Part shown: one piece after another, positions 8,278 through 14,917 of the stretch
How positions within the stretch are numbered: the first letter of the stretch is position 1
How the letters are laid out: the number at the start of each line of letters is the position of its first letter
Source of the DNA: an uncultured Bacillaceae bacterium
GTDB taxonomy: Bacteria; Bacillota; Bacilli; Caldalkalibacillales; Caldalkalibacillaceae
Direction of reading: 5' to 3'
Length of the DNA: 19,619 nucleotides
Assembly: GCA_937967685.1 (NCBI GenBank)
Contig: CALBTX010000231.1
Coordinates: 1 to 19,619, forward strand
Program-made: the position numbers and the translations under genes
The notes under the pieces: model-generated
The model's database searches: none
The model's input: only the letters and a program-made list of their open reading frames with translations
Told to the model about the DNA's origin: nothing

Positions 8278-8376
8278 TGTGGATAAAAATATACACAATA
8301 TTTTTGTTGATTTGGAGCGAATTTTGTCCGTTCTTCACAATTTATCAACAAGATAACCACAAGCGGCTGTGGATAA
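8278..8376. promoter_or_regulatory. DnaA-box cluster upstream of sda
   Basis: Two perfect DnaA boxes (TGTGGATAA, the complement of TTATCCACA) lie at 8278-8286 and 8368-8376. Weaker sites between them are TTATCAACA at 8342-8350 (one mismatch), ATATACACA at 8289-8297 and TTCTTCACA at 8331-8339 (two mismatches each). The 8368 box ends 9 bp before the -35 of the sda promoter. In B. subtilis, DnaA boxes upstream of sda link replication initiation to sda expression, so the same wiring is expected here. The short cluster without dnaA or dnaN nearby argues against a replication origin. Confidence 0.85.
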
Positions 8377-8385
8377 ATCGAACGC

Positions 8386-8414
8386 TTGTTCTGATACATG
8401 GATGATGATAAAAT
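8386..8414 (+). promoter_or_regulatory. sigma-A promoter of sda
   Basis: TTGTTC (8386-8391) and TAAAAT (8409-8414) are separated by 17 bp, with a TGN extension before the -10. The predicted transcription start falls in the 10-bp palindrome ATGTATACAT (8415-8424). A perfect DnaA box lies immediately upstream, a position suited to activation by DnaA. Confidence 0.7.
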
Positions 8415-8445
8415 ATGTATACATTCTAATGTGAGGTGAGGAGAA

Positions 8446-8586
8446 ATGAAGCGACTTACCGACACAGAATTAGTGGAAACGTATTTTAAGGCTAAGCAGG
8501 CCAAATGTTCAGAAGAGTTTCTGTTGCTTTTATTGGCAGAAATGAAAAGAAGAGGCATTTCATTGCAACTGATGCCTCAGGTTTGA
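8446..8586 (+). CDS. sda: Sda, checkpoint inhibitor of sporulation histidine kinases
   Basis: A 46-codon gene with ATG preceded by AGGTGAGGAG. The product begins MKRLTDTELVETYFKA and contains SEEFLLLLLAEMKRRGIS. B. subtilis Sda is also 46 residues, with the same plan: L-S/T-D near the start, a YFKA helix, then F-x-x-L ... E-x-KRR. Sda is a small helical-hairpin protein that binds the dimerisation/phosphotransfer domain of KinA and related kinases. It blocks phosphorelay input to Spo0A when replication initiation or DNA integrity is disturbed. The DnaA boxes just upstream independently support the identification. A hairpin terminator follows 30 bp after the stop. Its presence suggests the organism forms endospores. 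Confidence 0.93.
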   Translation: MKRLTDTELVETYFKAKQAKCSEEFLLLLLAEMKRRGISLQLMPQV

Positions 8587-8616
8587 ATGGAATCTCGTCG
8601 ATATGAGGAAATAAAG

Positions 8617-8645
8617 AGCTACTCAAAAAATTGAGTAGCTTTTTT
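8617..8645 (+). terminator. Rho-independent terminator of sda
   Basis: AGCTACTCAA (8617-8626) pairs perfectly with TTGAGTAGCT (8631-8640) around an AAAA loop and is followed by a T run. The 3' arm and T run are also the first unit of a 22-bp tandem repeat. Confidence 0.85.
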
Positions 8646-8740
8646 GTTACTTTTGAGAAGCTTTTTTGTTTTTATTGAATAGCCATTTTGTTGTCATTGA
8701 GTGGCTTTTTGTTGTTTAGGAAACGATAGGTTTTTTGTTT
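8631..8740. repeat. Degenerate 22-bp tandem repeat after the sda terminator
   Basis: Units begin at 8631, 8653, 8675 and 8697, exactly 22 bp apart: TTGAGTAGC, TTGAGAAGC, TTGAATAGC and TTGAGTGGC, each followed by a T-rich tract ending in TTTTGTT or TTTTTGTTG. A fifth, more decayed unit (GATAGG plus T run) ends near 8740. The unit equals the 3' arm plus T tract of the sda terminator, so it probably arose by slippage from it. It fills most of the gap between convergent sda and the DUF378 gene; 22 is not a multiple of 3 and no reading frame is maintained. Confidence 0.8.
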
Positions 8741-8756
8741 CCCGCAAACGTCGCTT

Positions 8757-8957
8757 TTATGATCGAGCTGGTTCACGGTCCCTAAACAGAAGGGAAATGG
8801 CATAAAGCCCGGCAATACCAACGAGTGTATAAATGATTCGGCTCAGCCAAGACTCTTGGCCGCCAAAGATGGTAGCGACTAAATCAAATTGGAATAAACC
8901 AATGAGTCCCCAGTTAATCGCACCGATGATGACTAAAATGAGCGCTAAACGGTCCAT
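8757..8957 (-). CDS. DUF378 family small membrane protein (YuzA-like)
   Basis: This 66-residue protein has two membrane segments: LALILVIIGAINWGLIGLF (about 4-22) and IIYTLVGIAGLYAISLLF (about 41-58). The NWGLIGLFQFDLVATIFGG core and the RIIYTLVGIAGLY second segment are characteristic of DUF378. The frame is open to an ATG at 8990, but GAGGGTGG at 8963-8970 is 5 nt before the ATG at 8955-8957, giving the N-terminus MDRLALILV. The function of the family is not known to me. It lies 56 bp after the chemoreceptor stop codon in the same direction, so it may be cotranscribed or use the -10-like TATAAT that overlaps that stop. Confidence 0.9.
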   Translation of the reverse strand: MDRLALILVIIGAINWGLIGLFQFDLVATIFGGQESWLSRIIYTLVGIAGLYAISLLFRDREPARS

Positions 8958-9012
8958 GTGTTCCACCCTCTCTGAATGAGTTTTCATCATTAATTTGGAC
9001 CGTTTTTGACAT

Positions 9013-9018
9013 ATTATA
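9013..9018 (-). promoter_or_regulatory. Possible -10 element for the DUF378 gene
   Basis: A perfect TATAAT on the minus strand overlaps the chemoreceptor stop codon, 56 bp before the DUF378 start. No convincing -35 hexamer is seen at 16-18 bp, so the call is weak. Confidence 0.25.
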
Positions 9019-11209
9019 CATCTTTTTGTTCATTTTTCGGCGAAGTGGACTCAGAGCGATCTTCCTCGTTGGATACGGTTGTTTCAATGTTGTGCTGTTC
9101 ATCGTCTTCAGCGCTTAACTGTAAGCCATTTTCTGCATCTTTTTCTTCCGGTCCTTTTTTTGCTTCGGATTCCTCTGTTTCCTGTAAGTCCTCCCCGCCC
9201 ATGTCTTCCAGGCTCTCTTCGGAATCGGACGTGTCGGCTTCATCGATTTGAAACTTGTTGACTTCCTCCATCAGCTGCTGAGCCAAATCCTGCAATTGCT
9301 CCGCTGACTGGTTGACTTCTTCAATGGCAGCCAATTGATTTTCACTGGATGCGGCCACCTGTTCGGCTGAAGCGGCCGACTCCTGGGAAATGGCACTGAT
9401 ATCTTGCATGGCTGAAATGAGTTGTTCTGAAGATGTGTTTACTTCTGACAGTGAATGTTGGACCTGCTCAACCCGATTTTCGATCAAGCTGACTTGATCG
9501 ACAATGTCATCGAAAGAAGAGCGTGTTTGTTCAACGGCATCCCCTTGCTTTTCGCTAAATTCATCCAGCTGACCCGCTTCTTCGCTTAAATGCTGCATCT
9601 GGGCATTCATCTGTTTAATGACTTCGTGTATATTTTTGGCTTCGCCTTTTGTTTTTTCAGCCAGTTTGCGCACTTCATCGGCAACAACCGCAAATCCACG
9701 TCCCGCTTCACCGGCGCGGGCCGATTCAATGGCCGCATTTAGCGCGAGCAGATCCGTGCTGTCGGAAATATCTTCAATTGTGGAGACAATGTCCAAAATT
9801 TGCCTCGACTGATTGGATACTTCATGAATGTTGGCAATCAACGTTTTGGCCAATTCAATAAATTCTTTCGACGTTTGTTCCAGATCGTTGACAATATTTA
9901 AACCTTCTTTTCCTTTTGTGGAAGATATACCGGCCTGTTCGGCAATTTGCTGAGCATGTTCGTTCACCGTTTCCAATTGGCTGGCCATGGCATCAATTAA
10001 ATTCGATCCGCGTTCCAAATCGGATGATTGATGTTGAGCTCCCTTGGACACTTGCTCAATCGCCTGATTGACTTCATGTGTTTGGGCCGTTGTTTCCTGG
10101 GAAACGGCTGCCAGCGTATCGGAAGAAGCGGACAATTGTTGAGAGGCCTGTTGCACCTGGCGAAAAGCGTTTTGAACTTGTGCGGCCATATCATTGAATG
10201 TGCGGGCCAGAAGACCCATTTCATCTTTCGTCGTGTCGTCCACGCGGTAAGCCAGGTTTCCGGAACCAATGATTTTGGCCCCTGTTTGTAAACGGTTGAC
10301 GGAATTCGAAATGGAACGTGTTGTATATATGCCGATAAAGATCAAAACGATCAGGGCAATGATGTTTATCGTGATGACCGTCGTGTTCAGGCGGCTCATC
10401 ACTTGATCTTTTTGGGCCTGAATGGCGTTGTATTCTTCTTCCAAGATTTGTTCGATATTGGCAATCTCCCCTTCCATGTTGCTGATAATACTGTTAAAGG
10501 CTGTATCGGCTGCGCCTTGTTCCACATACAGATCCATGATTTCATAGAAATGATCCCGATAATTGGCCAGAAGTCCGAGCAAAGTTTCTTTTTCCTCGGT
10601 GGTGTATGTGCTTCTTTCAGCGATCATTTCTTCAAGGATGTCGACGCGCTCACGGAAAGGACTCATCGCCGGAATGGCATCGCTGATGAAATCTTTAATC
10701 AATATCTCCATTTCTTGGAAGATGACTAAAATCTCCCTGTCATTTTTTTCACTGACGAGTGTCATAAACTGTTCAGCCGTTTCTAGCAATTCGCCTCTTA
10801 ACCCTTGCGTGTAGTCCAAACCGATTTTCTGCTGGGTGGAGACGAGTTGTTGAAAACGTTCTTCATACATCGTCGAGTTTTGGATCAAAACCCGCGTACT
10901 CCGTTCGATGTCTTTGTGTTCCACTTGCTGAGACAGCTGTTCGGTCAATGATCTGAGATGGTTCATCTGTTCCTCTACGACTTCCACATGGGCCATATCA
11001 CCGGTGTCCATAAACTGCAAATCGTTCACGCGGGCCACATTGGCGTCGCGAATGATTTCCTTGCCCATGTTGGTGGATTCCGTCACATTTAATACTTGTT
11101 CCTCTGCTTTATTCAGTTGGCTAAACGTGTAGTAAGCCGTTCCAAGTACAGACAGCAAGCCAATGATGGCGATGCCGATAATCAGGAAAATTTTATTGCG
11201 TATTGACAT
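9014..11209 (-). CDS. Methyl-accepting chemotaxis protein with acidic C-terminal tail
   Basis: A 731-residue transmembrane chemoreceptor. TM1 is about residues 7-29, followed by a long, mostly helical extracytoplasmic sensor (about 30-275, helical-bundle type). TM2 is about 277-297, HAMP about 298-350, and the MA signalling domain about 351-650, with the hairpin tip DLLALNAAIESARAGEAGRG near 486-505. It would bind a ligand outside and control CheA through CheW. The start is ATG with GGGGAGGT 7 nt upstream. After the MA domain is an odd tail (655-731) in which 29 residues are Asp or Glu; no terminal CheR-binding pentapeptide of the NWETF type is visible. The ligand cannot be predicted. A candidate sigma-D promoter lies upstream. 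Confidence 0.95.
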   Translation of the reverse strand: MSIRNKIFLIIGIAIIGLLSVLGTAYYTFSQLNKAEEQVLNVTESTNMGKEIIRDANVARVNDLQFMDTGDMAHVEVVEEQMNHLRSLTEQLSQQVEHKDIERSTRVLIQNSTMYEERFQQLVSTQQKIGLDYTQGLRGELLETAEQFMTLVSEKNDREILVIFQEMEILIKDFISDAIPAMSPFRERVDILEEMIAERSTYTTEEKETLLGLLANYRDHFYEIMDLYVEQGAADTAFNSIISNMEGEIANIEQILEEEYNAIQAQKDQVMSRLNTTVITINIIALIVLIFIGIYTTRSISNSVNRLQTGAKIIGSGNLAYRVDDTTKDEMGLLARTFNDMAAQVQNAFRQVQQASQQLSASSDTLAAVSQETTAQTHEVNQAIEQVSKGAQHQSSDLERGSNLIDAMASQLETVNEHAQQIAEQAGISSTKGKEGLNIVNDLEQTSKEFIELAKTLIANIHEVSNQSRQILDIVSTIEDISDSTDLLALNAAIESARAGEAGRGFAVVADEVRKLAEKTKGEAKNIHEVIKQMNAQMQHLSEEAGQLDEFSEKQGDAVEQTRSSFDDIVDQVSLIENRVEQVQHSLSEVNTSSEQLISAMQDISAISQESAASAEQVAASSENQLAAIEEVNQSAEQLQDLAQQLMEEVNKFQIDEADTSDSEESLEDMGGEDLQETEESEAKKGPEEKDAENGLQLSAEDDEQHNIETTVSNEEDRSESTSPKNEQKDV

Positions 11210-11242
11210 AGACGATACCTCCCCAATGATTCACTAAGGTAT

Positions 11243-11268
11243 ATATCGTCAAATACGCGTCTGTTTTC
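11243..11268 (-). promoter_or_regulatory. Candidate sigma-D (motility) promoter of the chemoreceptor gene
   Basis: On the minus strand GAAA (11265-11268), 14 bp, then GACGATAT (11243-11250) compares with the sigma-D consensus TAAA-N15-GCCGATAT (3 of 4 and 7 of 8). It ends 33 bp before the start codon, and chemoreceptor genes are standard sigma-D targets. One-base-short spacing lowers confidence. The rest of 11210-11324 shows only a TCACTGAC direct repeat (11307, 11325) and no clear selA terminator. Confidence 0.55.
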
Positions 11269-11324
11269 CAGTCCTTTCCATAAAAATGGGCGCCTGACAA
11301 CGATGCTCACTGACGGGATACTAC

Positions 11325-12728
11325 TCACTGACTGGTTAAGTTTTTTATTCGCTTAATCAATAGCGGCATTTCATCTTCAGCAATGGTTCGAAAGTCTAAC
11401 AGGTAGCGATCCTGCTGGATGCGGCCGATGACCGGAAAGGGGGCTCGTCGCAAACGGCGGCTAAAATCGGCTGCATTTTCATGATGAGGTTCGATCTCAA
11501 CGCCCCATGAAGGTAACGTGACTTCGGGCAGCGTTCCTCCTCCGACTTCGGCTTCAGTACGAATGAGCCGGCATGAACATTCGGCGGCTCCCAATTCATT
11601 GATAAATGTTTCAGCTTTGCGTTTGATGTCTTCTTCCGGTTGTAAAATCATACGTAACGTCGGTATTTCACGAACGGCTTTTTCGGGATTCAAGTACGCC
11701 TTTAATGTGGCGTGCAGTGCGGCCAAAGTGAACTTGTCCACGCGAAGCGAACGCATCAACTGATTCTTTTTCAGGCGGTCAACATATTTCTTTTTCCCGG
11801 CGATGATTCCCGCCTGCGGCCCCCCGAGCAGCTTGTCCCCGCTGAAAGAAACGAGATCGACGCCTTCGCCTAATACCTCTTGAACGGTCGGTTCGTTGCC
11901 AATGCCGTAAGGTCTCAGATCAAACAAGACACCGCTGCCTAAATCTTCAAAAACCGGGATTTGGTGGGCATGGGCCAAATCGACCAACTCATCTCCGGGG
12001 ACGGCAGCGGTAAATCCTTTAATGACAAAGTTGCTCGTATGCACTTTTAAAATAAGTCCTGTCTCAGCGCTGATCGCTCGTTCATAGTCATAAAGGTGTG
12101 TTTTGTTTGTCGTACCGACTTCGACAAGGCGGGCTCCGCTTTCCTTCATGATTTCAAATATGCGGAAAGAACCGCCGATTTCCACCAATTCTCCCCGGGA
12201 GACGATAACCTCCTGATTTTGAGCCAATTCTTTTAAAACGAGAAACACGGCGGCTGCATTATTGTTACAGACGAGGGCTGCCTCCGCGCCGGTCAGACGG
12301 CAAATTAATCCCTCGACAATATCATGTCTGGAACCACGCTGACCTGAGCGAAGATCAAACTCCAGGCTGGAGTAATGCGAGGCGACCGCATGGAGGGCTT
12401 GAATCGCCGGCTGGCTTAATTTGGCCCGTCCCAGATTGGTGTGCAGGATGACTCCCGTACCATTGATTAACGGCGTTAAAGGGGAGTCAATCAAGGCAGC
12501 AATTTGTTCCTGTAATGTTTGTAAAACGGTGTCCAGGACGTTTTCATTCGGTTCAACCTTCCCTTCCAGGATGGCGGTTCTCATCGCGTCAACACTTTCC
12601 TGACAACATAAAGTAACCCATTGCTTGCTCAAGTCCCCATCCTTGATGAATTGCTGTACCTGATCATGCTGCAGAAGGTCATGGACGGAAGGAATTTGGC
12701 GTAAAAGCTTGCGTTGATTATCATCCAT
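11325..12728 (-). CDS. selA: L-seryl-tRNA(Sec) selenium transferase
   Basis: SelA is a PLP enzyme that converts seryl-tRNA(Sec) to selenocysteyl-tRNA(Sec) with selenophosphate. The 467-residue product has LINGTGVILHTNLGRA, LEFDLRSGQRGSRHD, AALVCNNNAAAVFLVL, RGELVEIGGSFRIFEIM and the PLP lysine in SFSGDKLLGGPQAG (about K299). The frame is open to a TTG at 12782, but the ATG at 12726-12728 gives MDDNQRKLLRQIPSVHDLL, the usual SelA beginning, with GAAAGGGG about 9 nt upstream. All catalytic motifs look intact. selB normally follows selA, but the next gene here is a chemoreceptor, and no selC or selD is in the window. It is divergent from queF. Confidence 0.93.
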   Translation of the reverse strand: MDDNQRKLLRQIPSVHDLLQHDQVQQFIKDGDLSKQWVTLCCQESVDAMRTAILEGKVEPNENVLDTVLQTLQEQIAALIDSPLTPLINGTGVILHTNLGRAKLSQPAIQALHAVASHYSSLEFDLRSGQRGSRHDIVEGLICRLTGAEAALVCNNNAAAVFLVLKELAQNQEVIVSRGELVEIGGSFRIFEIMKESGARLVEVGTTNKTHLYDYERAISAETGLILKVHTSNFVIKGFTAAVPGDELVDLAHAHQIPVFEDLGSGVLFDLRPYGIGNEPTVQEVLGEGVDLVSFSGDKLLGGPQAGIIAGKKKYVDRLKKNQLMRSLRVDKFTLAALHATLKAYLNPEKAVREIPTLRMILQPEEDIKRKAETFINELGAAECSCRLIRTEAEVGGGTLPEVTLPSWGVEIEPHHENAADFSRRLRRAPFPVIGRIQQDRYLLDFRTIAEDEMPLLIKRIKNLTSQ

Positions 12729-12814
12729 GGCGTACAACCCCTTTCCTAATCGGTCTGATGAAGACCGGTCAAAAATCGACAATGTTCGTTTAGTCCCTTT
12801 ATGAATGGCTGCTG

Positions 12815-12828
12815 TTATTATATAATAA
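12815..12828. promoter_or_regulatory. Palindromic shared -10 region of divergent selA and queF
   Basis: TTATTATATAATAA is a perfect 14-bp palindrome giving a TATAAT on both strands (plus 12821-12826, minus 12817-12822). On the minus strand TTTTCA lies 17 bp upstream of the -10; the plus-strand -35 is weak. The two polymerases would compete for the same DNA. A further hairpin in the selA leader (CGGTCT 12751-12756, AGACCG 12762-12767) lies before its ribosome site. Confidence 0.5.
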
Positions 12829-12878
12829 ACTCATAAGAATGAAAAAACGAACCTTGTCAGTGCGAAAGGAGTTCCATC

Positions 12879-13313
12879 ATGGCCGGGAAAGACATCAACC
12901 ACCGCAAATACGACAAAATCCGTTTTGATATAGATGACGAAGATGTGATTCTTGTTGACATTTTGGAGACAATACCGTATGAGTATGCTGGAAAAGAGAT
13001 GGAAGTGACCATTCCGACGACCGAATTCACATCGGTTTGTCCCTGGTCGGGTCTTCCGGATTTTGCCGCTTTACATATTCATTATGTGCCCGATGAAACA
13101 TTGATTGAAATGAAATCATTGAAATATTATTTGACTTCCTATAGGAATGTCGGGATTTATCAAGAACATGCCACACAGCGCATTTTAAAAGATCTTGTCA
13201 ATGTTTGTCGTCCGGTGCGAATGAGAGTGGAGGCACACTGGAATGAACGCGGCGGGCTGGGGACCCACACGGTAGCCGAGTATGTGCGAGAGAATGAACA
13301 AAGTTGTCCGTAG
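12879..13313 (+). CDS. queF: NADPH-dependent 7-cyano-7-deazaguanine reductase QueF
   Basis: QueF reduces the nitrile preQ0 to the amine preQ1, a four-electron reduction in queuosine tRNA modification, in the cytosol. This is the short, unimodular type at 144 residues, about 20 shorter than B. subtilis QueF. Visible: FTSVCPWSGLPDFA with nucleophile C54 and acid D61, the family motif EMKSLKYYL, RNVGIYQEHA with substrate-binding E96, and ERGGLGTHT near the end. The residue before E96 is Gln where B. subtilis has His; other QueFs vary here. ATG is preceded by AAAGGAG at 7 nt. It is the only queuosine gene in the window. ytpQ follows after 75 bp. Confidence 0.93.
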   Translation: MAGKDINHRKYDKIRFDIDDEDVILVDILETIPYEYAGKEMEVTIPTTEFTSVCPWSGLPDFAALHIHYVPDETLIEMKSLKYYLTSYRNVGIYQEHATQRILKDLVNVCRPVRMRVEAHWNERGGLGTHTVAEYVRENEQSCP

Positions 13314-13314
13314 T

Positions 13315-13343
13315 TTGGCAGCTTTTTCTGTTTTGCCGATAAA
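13315..13343 (+). promoter_or_regulatory. Possible promoter for ytpQ-ytpR
   Basis: TTGGCA (13315-13320, 5 of 6) and GATAAA (13338-13343, 4 of 6) are 17 bp apart, beginning just after the queF stop codon. It could give ytpQ expression independent of queF. Confidence 0.35.
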
Positions 13344-13388
13344 AAAGATTTGTGTTGCCCTGATCGCGTGATGGATAGGAGGCTGATG

Positions 13389-14201
13389 ATGAAAACGACT
13401 GAAGTGCGCAAGGCGTTGGAGGCATCTTTGCACGAAAAAAATTGGCGGACAACGTGGGATAAGGATCAGGAGAAAATCCGGGTCCACCTTCCGCTGGCAG
13501 ACAAACCTGTCGAAATTTCAGTGCCGCAATTGATTCAACGGCTGAAACATGAGCGGCGCTCTCCGGAACAGGTGATACAAGAGGCGGTCAAGCAAATTCA
13601 AATTGTGCATGACTCCATGGAACAAAAACAGAAGCTCAATTTGACTGAAAGGGAGCAGCTTATTTTTCCAGTGATGCGCAGTGCTTCGTTTCCAACGGAA
13701 ACAGCTGATGGCAATAAACTGGTTTTTGAGGACCATACAGCAGAGTCCCGAATTTATTTTGCCGTCGATTTGGGGAAAAGCTATGCATTAATCGATGAAC
13801 ATATGTTGTCAGAAGCCGGTTGGCAGCCTCAGGAACTGAAGGAAAAAGCCTTGTTTAATTTGCGTGGTTTGACACAAACGGCGAAACTGGATGTCGTCCA
13901 GGATAATCATTTTTATTTTATCAGTCCGAAAGATGGATATGCGGCCAGTCGCATTTTGAATGCCCCCCTTTTGCAAGCGTACGCCCAAAAAGCGAAAGGG
14001 GATTTTTGTCTGAGCATCCCGCATCAAGATGTTCTCATTTTGGCCGATCTTCGTAATGATAACGGTTATGATGTGCTGGGACAGATGACCATGCATTTTT
14101 ATCGTCACGGGGATATGCCCATTACCCCGCTGCCTTTTCAATATAAAGGGAGTACCCTTGAACCCATTTTCATTCTGGCCAAACGCAGACCCGGGAAATA
14201 G
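13389..14201 (+). CDS. ytpQ: YtpQ, DUF1444 / UPF0354 family protein
   Basis: A 270-residue soluble protein. The frame is open upstream to a TTG at 13350, but AGGAGG (13377-13382) fits the second of two adjacent ATGs (13389) at 6 nt, giving MKTTEVRKALEASL, close to the length of B. subtilis YtpQ. Features typical of DUF1444 are the central FAVDLGKSYALIDEHML, an ISPKDGYAASRIL segment, and a C-terminal stretch QDVLILADLRNDNGYDVLGQM leading to PLPFQYKGSTLEPIFILA. The biochemical function is unknown. In Bacillus it lies in the ytpP-ytpQ-ytpR cluster; here ytpR follows but ytpP is replaced upstream by queF. Confidence 0.9.
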   Translation: MKTTEVRKALEASLHEKNWRTTWDKDQEKIRVHLPLADKPVEISVPQLIQRLKHERRSPEQVIQEAVKQIQIVHDSMEQKQKLNLTEREQLIFPVMRSASFPTETADGNKLVFEDHTAESRIYFAVDLGKSYALIDEHMLSEAGWQPQELKEKALFNLRGLTQTAKLDVVQDNHFYFISPKDGYAASRILNAPLLQAYAQKAKGDFCLSIPHQDVLILADLRNDNGYDVLGQMTMHFYRHGDMPITPLPFQYKGSTLEPIFILAKRRPGK

Positions 14202-14265
14202 CTCACTGAAGCAATGGTATCATGGTTGTCAGAGATAAGACTTACGATTATTGGGGGGACAAGTC

Positions 14266-14895
14266 ATGAATGTATATTACAACTTAGAGGGAATCGGAGA
14301 CGTATTAATTATTGAATTTAAGGGGGAGAAACGGGGTTTGCGTACATATAAGAAGATGGGAGATGTCGTGCAAATATTAGGGCCGGATGAGGAAGTATGG
14401 GGTTACAACATTTTCCGTATTTCCGAAAAAAAATTGCGTTTGGATGAGTCTGGTCCCGTTGAATTGGATTCATATGTCGTTGATCGCATTGAAGACATTT
14501 TGCGTGAGAACGGTTTTGATGAAAAAATAGAAGTCGATTTAACCCCGAAGGTTGTCGTCGGTGAGGTTGTTGAGCTTCGTCCGCATCCGAATGCAGACCG
14601 CCTAAAGGTTTGCATCGTTGACGTGGGGGACGAACAATTGCAAATTGTCTGCGGAGCGCCTAATGTCCAAGAAAATCAACGAGTTGTCGTGGCCAAAATC
14701 GGGGCTGTGTTACCCGGGGGCCGCGTCATCAAAGAAAGCGAACTTCGCGGCGTTCCTTCCTACGGGATGATCTGCTCTGCCCAAGAATTGGGATTACTTC
14801 ATGCGCCAAAAGAAAAAGGCATTCTCGTCTTGAATACGACGTACCAAATCGGTACCGAATTTCAGTATGAGGAGAAGCAAGATGCCAATATTTGA
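14266..14895 (+). CDS. ytpR: YtpR, tRNA-binding domain protein
   Basis: The 209-residue protein has an N-terminal DUF4479 domain (about 1-90, MNVYYNLEGIGDVLIIEF) and a C-terminal EMAP/tRNA-binding OB fold (about 95-200) like the N-terminal part of bacterial PheRS beta: VVVGEVVELRPHPNADRLKV, LQIVCGAPNVQENQRVVVAK, GAVLPGGRVIKESELRGVPS, GMICSAQELGL. B. subtilis YtpR has the same plan and similar length. It probably binds tRNA or structured RNA; the cellular role is unknown. The frame is open to a TTG at 14251, but GGGGGG (14253-14258) fits the ATG at 14266. Its last codons contain the ribosome site of a tiny overlapping ORF leading into the next gene. Confidence 0.92.
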   Translation: MNVYYNLEGIGDVLIIEFKGEKRGLRTYKKMGDVVQILGPDEEVWGYNIFRISEKKLRLDESGPVELDSYVVDRIEDILRENGFDEKIEVDLTPKVVVGEVVELRPHPNADRLKVCIVDVGDEQLQIVCGAPNVQENQRVVVAKIGAVLPGGRVIKESELRGVPSYGMICSAQELGLLHAPKEKGILVLNTTYQIGTEFQYEEKQDANI

Positions 14896-14917
14896 CCGAT
14901 TCAAGGAGCTTAAATGA
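14882..14917 (+). CDS. Candidate 11-codon coupling ORF between ytpR and menC-like gene
   Basis: ATG at 14882 lies 7 nt after AGGAG (14870-14874) within the end of ytpR and encodes MPIFDRFKELK. Its TGA overlaps the next gene's ATG in an ATGA junction (14914-14917). Termination there would deliver ribosomes onto the menC-like start, which also has its own AAGGAG. It may instead be a chance frame; length alone gives no support. Confidence 0.3.
   Translation: MPIFDRFKELK

Noticed and set aside
8278..8376. Replication origin
   Set aside because: DnaA boxes are present, but there is no dnaA, dnaN or rep gene nearby and no long AT-rich unwinding region. The sda context explains the boxes.
8181..8558. 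125-codon minus-strand frame over the murF-sda gap
   Set aside because: It is antisense to sda and its promoter and DnaA boxes, has unusual low-complexity composition and no ribosome site; it is a shadow of a low-GC region.
11301..11332. Terminator between selA and the chemoreceptor gene
   Set aside because: Only a TCACTGAC direct repeat is present; no inverted repeat followed by a T run on the minus strand.
12841..12878. preQ1 riboswitch before queF
   Set aside because: The leader has GAAC (12849) able to pair with GTTC (12871) across the ribosome site, but the C-rich loop and A-rich pseudoknot tail of preQ1-I in the right order are missing, and the stem is weak.
13316..13342. Sigma-D promoter before ytpQ
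   Set aside because: GCCGATAA at 13335 resembles the sigma-D -10, but the four bases at the -35 position read TGGC, so there is no TAAA. A sigma-A reading fits better.
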